The translations under genes and the position numbers were made by a program. 64,000 nt of DNA from Rhizophagus clarus (lineage: Eukaryota > Glomeromycota > Glomeromycetes > Glomerales > Glomeraceae), in assembly GCA_015698045.1 (NCBI GenBank), contig BLAL01000012.1:186001-250000 (forward strand). The letters are read 5' to 3'. Positions 1-11,149 of this stretch are shown here, one piece after another (position 1 is the stretch's first letter; the number at the start of each line of letters is the position of its first letter). The notes beneath the pieces were generated by a model, which did not search any database, was not told where the DNA came from, and was given only the letters and a program-made list of their open reading frames with translations.

Positions 1-295
1 TCATTTTGATCGGGGAGACCTTCAGGAGACTTCAAGAATATTTTCTGATACGAGACGCGTATTTATATATCCTTATAATCTTATAATCTGATAATCAGTT
101 TCACATGAGTTAGTTTTTCTCATGAACTAGCAACTAGCTTACAAATAATATCAGTTTAGTATCAGTTTATTATATAATTCTAACTCCGTAATACAAAAGA
201 GTATAATTTTGTTTGTTGCATAACTAATAAGTATTTCGGAATTTAAATAATACAGTACTAAGGAAAAAAAATTTTATTTAACTAAAAATGGGATA
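1..295 (+). repeat. Dispersed repeat, copy A (cut by window edge)
   Basis: This stretch is clearly related to 22186-22446. Shared landmarks in the same order are GAGACTTCAAGAATATTTT (AAAAATATTTT in the other copy), GACGCGTATTTATAT, ATAATCA, TTCTCA, AATTCTAACT, AGTATAATTT, ATTTCGGAATTTAAA and TTTATTTAACTAAAAATGG. The copies differ by many substitutions and small indels, so the duplication is old. There is no open reading frame. Copy A may extend to the left of the window. The class is unknown; it could be a non-autonomous element or a solo terminal repeat. Confidence 0.6.
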
Positions 296-1603
296 TCGAT
301 ATTAATTAGCTATTGTTTCAGATTGCGGTAAAATTTTGGTAATGACGTAATATAATTCTCCAACTCGGGGAATCTTCCTTAATGAGACTGGCTAATGATT
401 GAGATATTGTTCAAAAAACAAGTTTGACGTTGAAAATAAAATATCGGTTTTTATAACACAAGTCCCGTGATTGTTGATATCACATGTATACAGTATGACT
501 ATACTTACGAGTAATTTTTTTTTATGACTCATATGATATTTATAAAGATTAATTAAAGATACCTTATTTTGTGACACGATTTCCCCCAAAAAAATTCTTT
601 TTTCACACATATTAGTTTATTCATACAAAAAGATTTTGAATGAAAAAAAAAATCATATTTGCGCAAATTCCAAGTGTCATTTAGGTGATAAATATAGCAG
701 GCCATGCTGGTCAAAAGTGTTGCGCATTTTACGGCAAAAAAGTATCATCGGAATATTGGAGTATTAAAAATTTTCCGCTTTACTTTTACATATAAAAATT
801 CTTTGTACTACTATGTAATAATATTAAACTTATAATAGAATACAAAATTTATTAGTAGTGAGTAGACTATTTGCTCCGTGTCATGTAACGATTGAATGAG
901 TCAAAATTGGATATACTGTAAATAAATTTCAGTTAATTTGATCATATTGAAGAATCTCATTACATTATTTCGCCACAGGGAAATTTCCGGTAAAAAATAA
1001 AAATAAAAATAAATTCTTGGTAAAATTTTTCGGTAAACAATTTCCAAAAAATTGAAAATTTCAATGAATTAAGTATAGTACACACCGTATTTCTAATATA
1101 TTTAAATCATTTTGCAATAACCTGCAGTTAAAATAGAATAAAATATTAAAATCATATTTTTAGAAAATAATACATTTATTTACATTACTATTTATTGACA
1201 CATTGGTGGAAATTCATTGAAAAAATGAACAATTACAGTGCATTCGATTTTTCTATTGTGGCTTATGACGTATATATAGTAATTTTTCTGTAGTTAGCAT
1301 TCTATTTATGAAACGGAAACATCAGGCAAATATCGGGAATCGTACAGTTTTATTTGATCAATATTTTAATGTTCATACATCATCTAAAAAAAGATTTATG
1401 CAGTAATAAATATATTGAAATTTTTTTTTATAAATAAATCCACAAGAAAAGTGTTTCCTGATTTCTTCAGAAAAAGTTATTCACATTGAAAATATATTAT
1501 AAAAATCATTTAAACAATTTGAAAATAAGAACAATTCTTTTTTTGCTTTTACTTTTTTAAACTTTATAAAATTATAGTTTCGTTAAGGATACAATAAGAA
1601 AAA
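296..1603. other. AT-rich intergenic DNA
   Basis: No supportable gene, RNA or repeat was seen on either strand. The short open frames here lack family features and are interrupted by homopolymers. Confidence 0.5.
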
Positions 1604-1905
1604 ATTCCATAATTATTATTAATGTGGTCTAGTAGGACTTTCTATCTATCACGCTTTAATAAAGAATAAGGACAAAAAAGAATTCAATGTAAAAATCTTT
1701 GAACGTGAATCTAATCCTACAGGTATAAAAAATTTTTAATTTTCAAGTATTACGTTAATAACAAAATTAACTAATTTTACTGTTGCGCATTAGATCGATA
1801 GCAAGGTTATCATATCAGAATATCCAATTACGGAGCTCGATCTCTTTTAAACTGTATTCTGCGGAATACGCGTGCACAAATCGTGTGTCATAACGTCGTG
1901 TAATA
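1604..1905 (+). pseudogene. FAD-dependent monooxygenase relic (N-terminal fragment)
   Basis: Two coding-like segments flank a 71-nt intron (1723-1793, GT...AG, with CTAAT as a possible branch point). The first reads GLVGLSIYHAL and then VKIFERESNPT, the shape of a Rossmann FAD-binding start: a glycine-rich turn, a helix, then a beta strand ending in an acidic residue (FER). The second continues in phase with QGYHIRISNYGARSLLNC, as in aromatic-ring hydroxylase-like flavoproteins. It is broken: the strand before the glycine turn is out of frame, codon 1799-1801 is TAG where the reading R-x-QGYH expects Trp (TGG), and nothing recognisable follows about 1890. The family assignment comes from motif memory and was not searched. 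Confidence 0.55.
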
Positions 1906-4540
1906 TATATAAACTATTATTATTAAAGAGAACTTTTGTATAATTATGTTAAATCCCTTAACAAACTGAATTTTGCACTTGTTGTGGAGGAAAGTATTGG
2001 AAATATTTTTCCTATATAAGCTATATCAGGAAAGAGAATTTAAATCAAGCAGTTTATTGAAATCTTTTAATTATTCGAATAAATAAAGTAAATTTTAACA
2101 AGTTAAGACAAGTTGCAATTTTTGATATGATAGGTGTTGTAACTGGTCTAGATTTTAAAATGCAGATGTTAAGCAATGAATTAATATTATTTTATGATAT
2201 TTTAATATAATATCGTTATAAATAAATTTAAAGGTTTGCGTAAAATATTTATTAATTCAATTAATTGTTCAAGAATACTTCTATCAGATCAAAAAAAAAA
2301 TTTAGTGCATTCGACCATCTAAATCATAATAAAGATTGGATTAATGTTTCAACAAATATCATATTTTTAATAAATGAACATTAAAAATTACTTCGGATTT
2401 TACTGAGACATGTAATTCGCTAATTGTTATTAGTTTAGTTTATGATTTCTTGAGTTTAAAATATAGGAATTATTTAACTTACAATCACTTGTTTGTATTG
2501 TATTCGTGATGAATTAACTCAAAACCAACAAACTATTGGTCCACACTCAAGTTACAATCCCAATTGATTTCTTCAGGTGCGATTTAGTTGTATAATAGCA
2601 TTAAATTTCCTCATAATACACAAAATATTTATTACATATATTAATCAAAATACTCACATATTATTAAAGTCAGTGTTATTAAATCTTACATTTTAAATCA
2701 TAATTACAAGTTCATTCAAGTAAGAAATAGTTGCAATGTATGGTTAAAATGTTAAAATGATTATTGAGATAGAATGAAATCTATAAATATAAAAATAAAT
2801 ATAATACAACATGTTAGAAGACTCGAGTACTCTAAGTAAGCTTTGCAGAAGTGACAGATTCAAGCCCTCATGCCCACTATCAACTGTCATTAACGAATAT
2901 CGTGAGTGGCCAAACTCGTGCAGAGGTGCTGTCAATTGATAATAAGACATGAGACCCACCCACCAAAGGGATACGGGCCCCACATACAGAAGTCTGCGAC
3001 AGAGCTTGAGATACTGTATATTTTGTTCTCAAGTTAACCAGACTATTTGAAGAGGAGGATAACCAAAGCACACTAGGTGCACAACTCCCTTATACATCCC
3101 AGCTTAGTCAATTCCACTTACCAATCAATTAAAATTCATCAACATCAAGTTACCATTGACCAGTTAACATTTAGGTAACTATTCGCTTCATGAAAAAAAC
3201 TTCTTTCAAAAGTTTATATTTTTTATAAACTTTTTGATGTGTTTAAATAATTTTTAAAGGATTATATATCATAATAATAATGTTAAAAGAATAAACTTAA
3301 AAAAATAAACTAATACTTTATTCTTTCAATAGTAAGTCTTGTTAAATTATGTAAAAAAGAAAAAGTTCCTTTGAGAAAGAAAAAGTTAATGGGAACAAAA
3401 GCCATTTTATAAGAAATTCTTATCGTGGGAAAATTATCAATTGTTATGATCTGATGAGTCATGAAATCTCGTATTTTTACATGTTTACGCGTTTTACGAT
3501 TACGTTATACAAGAAAATACGAGTGTTATTGATTATTTTGGCCGCAGTGACTAATGTAATCAATTAAATTAGACAAAATAAACTCTCACGATTTCTTATT
3601 TCTAGCCAATAAAAAACATATCATAACAAGATAATATCATCTATTATATTGTTTATAACAGATAATATAATAGCAGTAATTATCGTAATATTGTATTTCC
3701 TATTTTATCAAAAGAAAGAATTATTCATAAAAATAGAATAGTTGCGATCTGAATAGTTTTCTTTGATATTTATTTTATCTTATTTTGGAGTCAACCGCTG
3801 ATTTTTTTTTATTTTTTAGGATTGGACAGTGGAAGTTAACCTTAGTCCGATTTGTACAAAAAAAATAGAAATATATAATTGTAATGATTAGCATGATTTT
3901 GCGCATACAATTTCCTTGGATAGAAAGAAGTGTTGAACTTAAAAGTGAAAAGCTTTGAAAGAGAAAATTATAACGTAACTCTCGTAAATTATTCTTGACA
4001 CCGGAATGAACTTTGTTAACCATTTTCCGGACTTAAAGTTGATAGTGTTTCACAAACAAAGTGAGGTCTCTTGTAATAACATTTCCGAAAAAACAAATGA
4101 ACCTATCCAGTTGATGACCCACAACTCGCTGTTATTCAACATTACGTCCTTCTTTGCCATTATATCCACAGTGACTCTGTTGCCCTATATTTGGAAAACA
4201 CCCTATATTTAGAGTAGTTTGATTTGTCGAAGCCAGTTAGTAAATACGTTCAGTGATTGTGACTTATTTGTAATAATAACTTTTTTGACTTTTTTTTTTA
4301 TCTAAAAAGAACATCACTTTTTTTAGCTAATGGTAATTATTGCTCTGTTAGCTTCATCCATTCTAAAAATGCGATTGATAAAAATAAATCGGAGATTGTT
4401 AACTCTTTAGAAAAGTAAACCATGAAATTACTGTTACAAACAGTGTTATAATTTCAAATCAAATTTTATATACGCACGCGCATATTGTAAATAAAAAATA
4501 TATACGCAAGTTTAAAATTATATACGCAATTTTTATCTCT
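1906..4540. other. Intergenic DNA with a GC-richer island at 2810-3110
   Basis: Almost all of this is AT-rich with no gene features. The exception is about 2810-3110, which is less AT-rich and has few homopolymers. It is open in two minus-strand frames, with peptides such as LHEFGHSRYSL and VSQALSQTSVCGARIP, but no domain is recognised and two overlapping open frames usually mean composition rather than coding. It could be the tail of a transposable element or a non-coding RNA. Confidence 0.35.
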
Positions 4541-4556
4541 CTTTTTTTCTCTCTCT

Positions 4557-4705
<149 letters not shown>

Positions 4706-4739
4706 TCTCTCTTCTTCAAAAATTTCAAAAAAATCCTAT

Positions 4740-5430
4740 ATAACTATATAATAAAAATTTTAAATTACTAAATTTTAATAAATATTATATTGTATATTGT
4801 ATAAACAAACAAATCTAACAAATCTAAAATCATTAAATTATTATTATTAGCTCTTAAAATAGCAAATTGAAGCTAAAAAAAATATATATCTTTATATATT
4901 TGAAATTAAAATTAATTATAAAGTTTATATAAAGTTAGATATAAATTTTTTTAGTATTCTTTAAGATTTTTCTCTTCCCTTTTTCTCTTTTTTTTTCTAA
5001 ACAAATTAACTATTAAAATAAAACAAATTAAAATCTATATAAAAAAATAAACTATTAAATAATTAAAGTAACTATTTTAAAAATAAAATTAACATTAATA
5101 AAACTTGCTAAATCTTAAAAATAAAACTTAGAAAAACTATTAAACAGCAACTGCTTTTTTAGCTATTTTTAAAAAACAAATAAACAAATAATAATAAAAA
5201 AATAAATAGAAGCATTTAAAATTAAAAGAAATTTATTTTAAAGACTTAAATGGAAAAAATAATTTATAATATAACCTTAATTATTTTTAACTTTTTAGTT
5301 TAATTTTTGTAATAATTAATTCATTTAAAAATTAATATGTCAAAAAATATTATATTTATTTATTATAATATATATATATTACTTACAAAAACTAAAAATA
5401 TATGCAAAAATTATTAACAAAATATGGAAA
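4740..5430. other. Very AT-rich 3' flank of the hAT gene
   Basis: Nearly pure A/T sequence with no coding content. I looked here for a terminal inverted repeat matching the far side of the hAT gene and found none. Confidence 0.4.
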
Positions 5431-5434
5431 AAAA

Positions 5435-7743
5435 CTATTCTAAATTTCCTGCCATCCGTCTTGCCTTTAAATTTATCCAATAATCATATGTTTTTTCAAA
5501 ATCAAAGTCTTCTATATCAGGTCCATTAATTAAAATCATTAAATGATGATTCAAATTTTCTACACACAGTTTATTTCGTAGTTTTGTTTGAATTAAATTT
5601 TGTTGTGAAAAAACTCTTTCTACATTTGCATTGGATAAAGGAACTATAAGAGCAATTTCTACAAGTAATGAAACATTAGGATAATTATTAATAAAATGGT
5701 CATCAACATCAAAAATATGCAACCACATTTCTGTAAAATTATAATTTCTTTCTGAAAAAGATCGTAAGTAATATTTTGCTGAATTCCACTCTACTAAAAG
5801 TTGTTTCTTATCAATAATTCCAGGAAAAACATTATTATCAACTATTTTATTATCACCATAATATTCACCTAAAAAACCAATCTCTTTTAATCCATATGTA
5901 GTCATTTGCTCTTCTGATTTTGGAAGTAATTTGGTATCAAAAATACTAAGTGCATTATATAATTCAGAATTTGGAAATCTTTCCTTTAATGCTTCAATAA
6001 TTGCTACTGCAAAATCTTTAATAAAACTTGGAAGATTATCTGATTTAAGCCTTTTTTGATCCATATAATTATGCAAAATAATTCCATATTTAGGCTGTAT
6101 ATTGGCACTTCCAACAAAATCTTCAGAAATTGAATCAATTGCTGCTTTTAAATGAGGTTTAAGGTGAGAAAGTGCTACATAATCAGATTGAAAAACTTTA
6201 ATTAACCTTTTAAGAATTGTTGTTAAATCTGCCAAAAACATTGTAGCTATTACAAATTCTTCATCTAGTAATGGAATTAAATTTTTAGCTGCATTTTCTC
6301 CTTCCAATGAATCTTCATTTAATGAAGCTAAAACTGAGTCAATTATCTTGTAAAGATTTCCTACTACATTAGATAGTGAAAGCCATCTTGTTTCAATAAG
6401 ATTTAATACTTCCAAAATAGGTTCATCATTTATGTCCTATTTGGTAAAAAAAATAATTTAAAAATACAAAATAAATAATGTAAAAAAAAATTTTAAAAAA
6501 ATATTAAGGCAAAAAAACCATACCTGCATAGCATGTAACATTCTTTGACGTTTATAAGATCGACTAAAGTATGAATAAATTCTATGTAGAATTTTTTCAT
6601 AATTTTTAAAATATACAACTTTTGAAGAAGCATCTTTACCTGCCAGATGCAGGCGATGGGCAATGCAATGATTTGATGACATAAATGGATTTAATTGTTT
6701 TAATCTTGTGGATACACCACTTCGATGTCCTATAAAATAATAAATAAAAATTATTACCAATAAAAATAAATACTAAATAATACTATTAAAACATTACCTG
6801 TCATAGTTGATGCACCATCTGAGCCAAAATGAATTAATGAATTAAATTTCAAATTTTTTGATAAAGCAAATAATCTTATTTGATTAAAAATATATGATGC
6901 ATCAGTTTCTTCTAAATTAAGCATTCCTAAATAACGCATATATGGAGTATTATTTACTAAATATTTTGAAACAATTGCTAAATGCTTATTATCTGTTATT
7001 GTAGTAGATTCATCAATAAGAATACTCCAAAATTTTGAGCTATTTAGCTCATTGAATAAGCTTTCTTCAATAACATGACAAATACTTTCTAGAAATTCAT
7101 TTCCTGCATTAGAATTTGTGTAACTACCATATTGTGTCTTTGTGATATTATTTTCTTCAGGTTGTTTGAGAACACTTGTTTTACTAGAAGCAAAATATTC
7201 TTTGTTATTTTTAATTTGAATTGATACTAATTTACATAGTTCAGGAAAAATATTAATGGCTTGGTTATTTTTGGAACAAAAATAAACATTTCGCATAAGT
7301 GATATGATTTTTAATTTATCGATCCCCAATTGTTTTGAAAAGGTTGTGATCAATTTTAGTTGTTGAGGCTTAGATAGATCTTCAGATTCTTTGTGCTCAT
7401 TGGTTTTTATATGATTTTTAAGATTTTCTAATCGATATTTGGTTGTACCTGTAGCAAATATGGTTTTTCCTTTTCTTTCTTTACACAAAGTACAAAATAA
7501 TGTAATCTTATCATTTATAACTTGTTGCTCTAACCATGGGTATATCTTAAACCAATCATTATCTGGTTGTTTACGTTCATGAGATCTTTTACTATCTTTA
7601 TCAGCAGATTTCTCCTCTTGTTCTATTTCTGACTCAGATAATTCTTCTTTGTTTGATATTCTTCCCTTTTTTTTATTTGTTTTTTCAACAGCCGCTGAAG
7701 AAAAAAATCGCTTTAAACTATTTTTAGAATTGAAACTTGACAT
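5435..7743 (-). CDS. hAT-superfamily transposase, BED-like zinc finger, three exons
   Basis: Exons 7743-6798, 6729-6524 and 6436-5435 join in frame across introns of 68 and 87 nt (GTAATG...TATAG and GTATGG...ATAG) to give 717 residues with no stop. The N-terminus is basic and low-complexity. A BED/TTF-like zinc finger follows (C84, C87, H111, H117). Next comes a DDE-type core of the DUF4371/ZNF862-like kind: ILIDESTTI supplies one Asp, and HFGSDGASTMTG, spliced onto GHRSGV, supplies the second Asp context. NHCIAHRLHLA follows. The C-terminus is the hAT dimerisation region (PLSNANVERVFSQ ... KLRN). The protein would bind element ends and catalyse cut-and-paste transposition in the nucleus. Length and motifs suggest an intact gene. 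No terminal inverted repeats or 8-bp target duplication were found, so it may be a domesticated copy or the ends may have decayed. Confidence 0.85.
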
Positions 7744-8040
7744 ATTTTTCGTTTATTTTTACAAAACAAAGAAATTAAAACAACGAAGTTTAATGAAAAA
7801 AAAAGTTCAACACTATATCAAATTTTTTTATTGGGTAAACTTTAAAATCGATATCGTGAATTATTGCCACTTTTGAATTCATTGTGCCCTATGACTGCCC
7901 TATGAAATTCCAATCAATTTTTGTGTAAATTTAGTGTTACAAAAAGGCTGTTAAATGTACGTCTAATTATTTTAAAAAAATCACAGATCTGATTTGGATC
8001 AAATGATCCACAGATCAGAGCCTTGGATAATTTTTTTATT
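7744..8040. other. Upstream region of the hAT gene with an imperfect palindrome
   Basis: At 7983-8022 two arms, CACAGATCTGATTTGGATCA and TGATCCACAGATCAGAG, pair imperfectly around AAA. This could be one end of a transposable element or a binding site for the adjacent transposase. No partner copy was seen beyond the 3' end of the hAT gene. Otherwise this is empty AT-rich DNA. Confidence 0.3.
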
Positions 8041-9775
8041 TTAACTTAACATTAAGAACATTTATTAACATTCTTTTTTTTTATTTCTTTAGGGCGGACT
8101 CCTTGAAGAGGAGAAATGGAGTTTTGAGTCGCCTTGAAACTATACCGGTAAGTCATTTTTTTATTTTTTTATTTTAATTTAACGTTAAGAATGTTTATTG
8201 ACATTCTTTTTTTTTATTTCTTTAGGATGGACTCCTTGAAGATGGAAATGACCGGCTTGAAATAAGTAATTTTTTGTTTTTTATTTTAATTTAATGTTAA
8301 GAATGTTTATTAACATTCTTTTTTTTTATTTCTTTAGGGAAAGACAGGAAATTGAGTTTTGAACCAGCTTGAACTATATCGGTAAGTTATTTTTTTTTAT
8401 TTTTTTTATTTTAATTTAACATTAAGAACGTTTATTAATGTTTTTTTTTCTTTTTTTAGTGGCAGCCTTTTTACTATACTTCGGCGCGAATTAATTACGG
8501 TTTTGACATTACGTCTGTAAAAATCCGCCGTAATTAATTTTGGCACAAAATTTTTTTTTGACGTAATGCGTATTGCATTATTACGATCTACATCTAATTA
8601 CGGTAAATTGCATTGGCAATTAATTTTTTTTTAAAAAAAAAAATTACTTTTTGTAGATTCTGGTTGAACTTGGAAATAGAGACGGGTAATTGTCTCTAAA
8701 AGTTTCTTTTCTTTGTTTTTTTTATGTAAAAGAACATTTATTAACGTTCTTTTACTTTATTTTTTGTAGATTTTAGCCCGGAACTTGGAAATGGAGTCCG
8801 GTGAGTATTTTTAAGGGCTTTTTTTATGTAAGAACGTTTATTAACGTTCTTTTACTTCTTTTTTTTGTAGATTTTTAGCCCGGAGCTTGGAAATGGAGTC
8901 CGGTGAGTATTTTTAAAGGGATTAAGGGAGGAAGTGGGTTTTTTGTTGTTTTTTTTTTATGTAAGAACGTTTATTAACGTTCTATTACTTTTTTTTGTAG
9001 ATTTTTAGCCCGAAACTTGGAAATGGAGTCCAGTGAGCATTTTTAAAGGGGGGAAGTGGATTTTTTGTTTTTTTTTTTTATGTAAGAACGTCTATTAACG
9101 TTCTTTTACTTTATTTTTTGTAGATTTTAGCCCGGAACTTGGAAATGGAGTCCAGTGAGCATTTTTAAAGGGGGGAAGTGGATTTTTTGTTTTTTTTTTT
9201 ATGTAAGAACGTCTATTAACGTTCTTTTACTTTTTTTTTGTAGATTTTAGCCCGGAACTTCGAAATGGAGTCCGGTGAGTATTATTAAGGATGTGAAAGA
9301 TTTTTTTTTTGTTTTTTTTATGTAAGAACGTTTATTAACGTTCTTTTATTTTTTTTTTTGTAGTTTTTAGCCCAGAACTTGGAAATGGAGTCGTGTGAGT
9401 ATTTTTAAAGGGGGGAAGTGGGCTTTTTGTTGTTTTTTATGTAAGAACGTTTATTAACGTTCTTTTACTTCTTTTTTTGTAGATTTTAGCCTGGAACTTG
9501 GAAATGGAGTCCGGTGAGTATTTTTAAGGGGATATGGGGTTGTTTTGGGGGGTTTTTTTTATGTAAGAACGTTTATTAACGTTCTTTTACTTTTTTTTTG
9601 TAGATTTTAGCCTGGGACTTGGAAATGGAGTCCGGTGAGCATTTTTAAAGGGATATGGGAGTTGTTTTGGGGGTTTTTTTTTTATGTAAGAACGTTTATT
9701 AACGTTCTTTCTTCTCTTTTTTTGTAGATTTTGGCTTGAAACTTAGAAATAGAGATAGGTAGTATTTCTAAAGGG
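8041..9775 (+). repeat. Tandem array of exon-like modules with hairpins (13 units)
   Basis: Units recur about every 120 bp. Each reads, on the plus strand: a hairpin (AAGAACGT, TTATTA, ACGTTCTT in the best copies), a pyrimidine run ending TTGTAG, a 31-32 nt block beginning ATTTTAGCCC and ending GGAGTCCG, then GTGAGT or GTGAGC. Nine well-conserved blocks lie at 8770-8800, 8871-8902, 9001-9032, 9124-9154, 9244-9274, 9364-9394, 9483-9513, 9604-9634 and 9728-9758. Four older, more divergent units occupy 8045-8500, ending in donors such as GTAAGT. The blocks look exactly like short exons between consensus splice sites. Joined, they would meet the TAG inside ATTTTAG in one frame every third unit, so a protein product is unlikely. 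A spliced non-coding RNA, or a minisatellite that captured splice sites, are the alternatives. Confidence 0.8.
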
Positions 9776-10058
9776 GAAAGGCAGCTTTGTTTTTGTAGTT
9801 TCTGGTCTCTTTATTTATTATTTAATATATTAAGTCCGTTGTCATAAATAATAAATTCAAATAAATAATAAATTACTCGTAAATAAATTACGTCTGTAAA
9901 AATCAATTGCGTCTGTCAAAATACATTTTGTCTGTCATAATGGTAAAAAAATAATTATAAACCAGGAAAAAAATTTACATGTAAAAATAAAAAATAAATC
10001 AATGTTGGTAATACATATAACATATGGCGTAAATTATCCTTGAATTATCCTTGAATTT
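9776..10058. other. Spacer between two repeat arrays
   Basis: No gene was seen. The 17-bp string TTACGTCTGTAAAAATC at 9888-9904 also occurs at 8509-8525 on the other side of the well-conserved part of the exon-like array. TGTCTGTC-type repeats follow. Confidence 0.4.
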
Positions 10059-10204
10059 ATCCCGCGTACGGCGCAAATTATCCCGCGTACGGCGCAAATT
10101 ATCCCGCGTACGGCGCAAATTTCCCGCGTACGGCGCAAATTATCCCGCGTACGGCGCAAATTTTCCGCGTACGGCGCAGATTTTCCGCGTACGGCGCAAA
10201 TTTT
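10059..10204 (+). repeat. GC-rich 21-22 bp minisatellite, seven copies
   Basis: Seven tandem copies of a unit containing CCCGCGTACGGCGCAAATT, with slightly varying T/A spacers. Degenerate copies sit on each side (GGCGTAAATTATCC near 10026 and GCGCTATACGCGG at 10204). It is an island of CpG (CGCG, CGTACG, GGCGC) in very AT-rich DNA. Open frames across it on both strands are repeat artefacts. Confidence 0.93.
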
Positions 10205-10824
10205 GCGCTATACGCGGTATACGGAAAGCGCCTAACATATTTTATTAAAATGTGCGGAAATTTATGGTAGTACACGCTGCGCCTACTGCGCCTATTCAAT
10301 TTATATCACTGGACTTACAAATGAAGTTGACGGTAACAACTTTAGGGATAGCATTCACAATGCCAGAGAAGATATTATCTGAAACACAAAGTATTGGACA
10401 CGACATGACAATTTTTGACAAAAACGATACATCAGCTAACGATGATGTTCACAGGATCAGAAAAGATAGTAACTCGGTTGGTTCATCTGGCAAGAGAATA
10501 TTACTCCGGTTAACTTATCTCTAACACCGAAACACAAATTGTTAAATGCGGCACTAATCCGTTCAGGATATACACCGGGATATTAATTACATTAATATCA
10601 AGCCAAAACAGTACAGACACATTACGAAATAATGCCCTCCAGATTATTACTAATTAATAAGAATTTTATACTTCAGATTTACAAAACGTGTTTTTATAAT
10701 AATGAAAGCTTAATAAAAGTTTATTCAGACTTATAACATGCTCACATAATCAATAAGTTTATAAGTTTAATATAACCTCTCTAGAAAACTGCTTTTATTT
10801 ATTATATTTACTTCTTTAGCAATA

Positions 10825-10986
10825 ATGTCTGATACATCTGAATTTTTTGAAATTATCGAAAGTCTTGAACTTGAAGAAGAAATGAATAAATTACAAATTT
10901 ATCTAATCAAAAATTATGAAGAAGGTGGAAAACTGTTTTTGGCCTTCAAAGTTTTAAAACAAAAGAATCCCAACAAAGACTTTTAA
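10825..10986 (+). CDS. Short acidic ORF, unknown (53 aa)
   Basis: ATG at 10825 and TAA at 10984. The peptide is rich in Glu and Leu (MSDTSEFFEIIESLELEEEM at the start, then KNYEEGGKLFLAFKVL) and would form a charged amphipathic helix. No splice partner was identified. It lies just upstream of decayed coding DNA, so it may be the first exon of a dead gene. No function is assigned. Confidence 0.25.
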   Translation: MSDTSEFFEIIESLELEEEMNKLQIYLIKNYEEGGKLFLAFKVLKQKNPNKDF

Positions 10987-11149
10987 AGAGTTTTTTTAAA
11001 TATACACAATATGTTAAATAAAATATTTAACTGTTACTATTGTTTATAACTCTGCGACTAAGTCTTTTTTTTGTTCTTTATCACGTACTGTATATGTGAT
11101 TTAGTCATGTTTGCTAAATAATATTTCTCTTATTTTTTGCTAGATTGCA

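Noticed and set aside
8770..9758. Protein-coding reading of the 31-nt module array
   Set aside because: Chained 31-mers pass through all three frames and meet the TAG in ATTTTAG every third unit.
10051..10299. Overlapping Arg-rich frames on both strands
   Set aside because: Both are produced by the 21-22 bp minisatellite.
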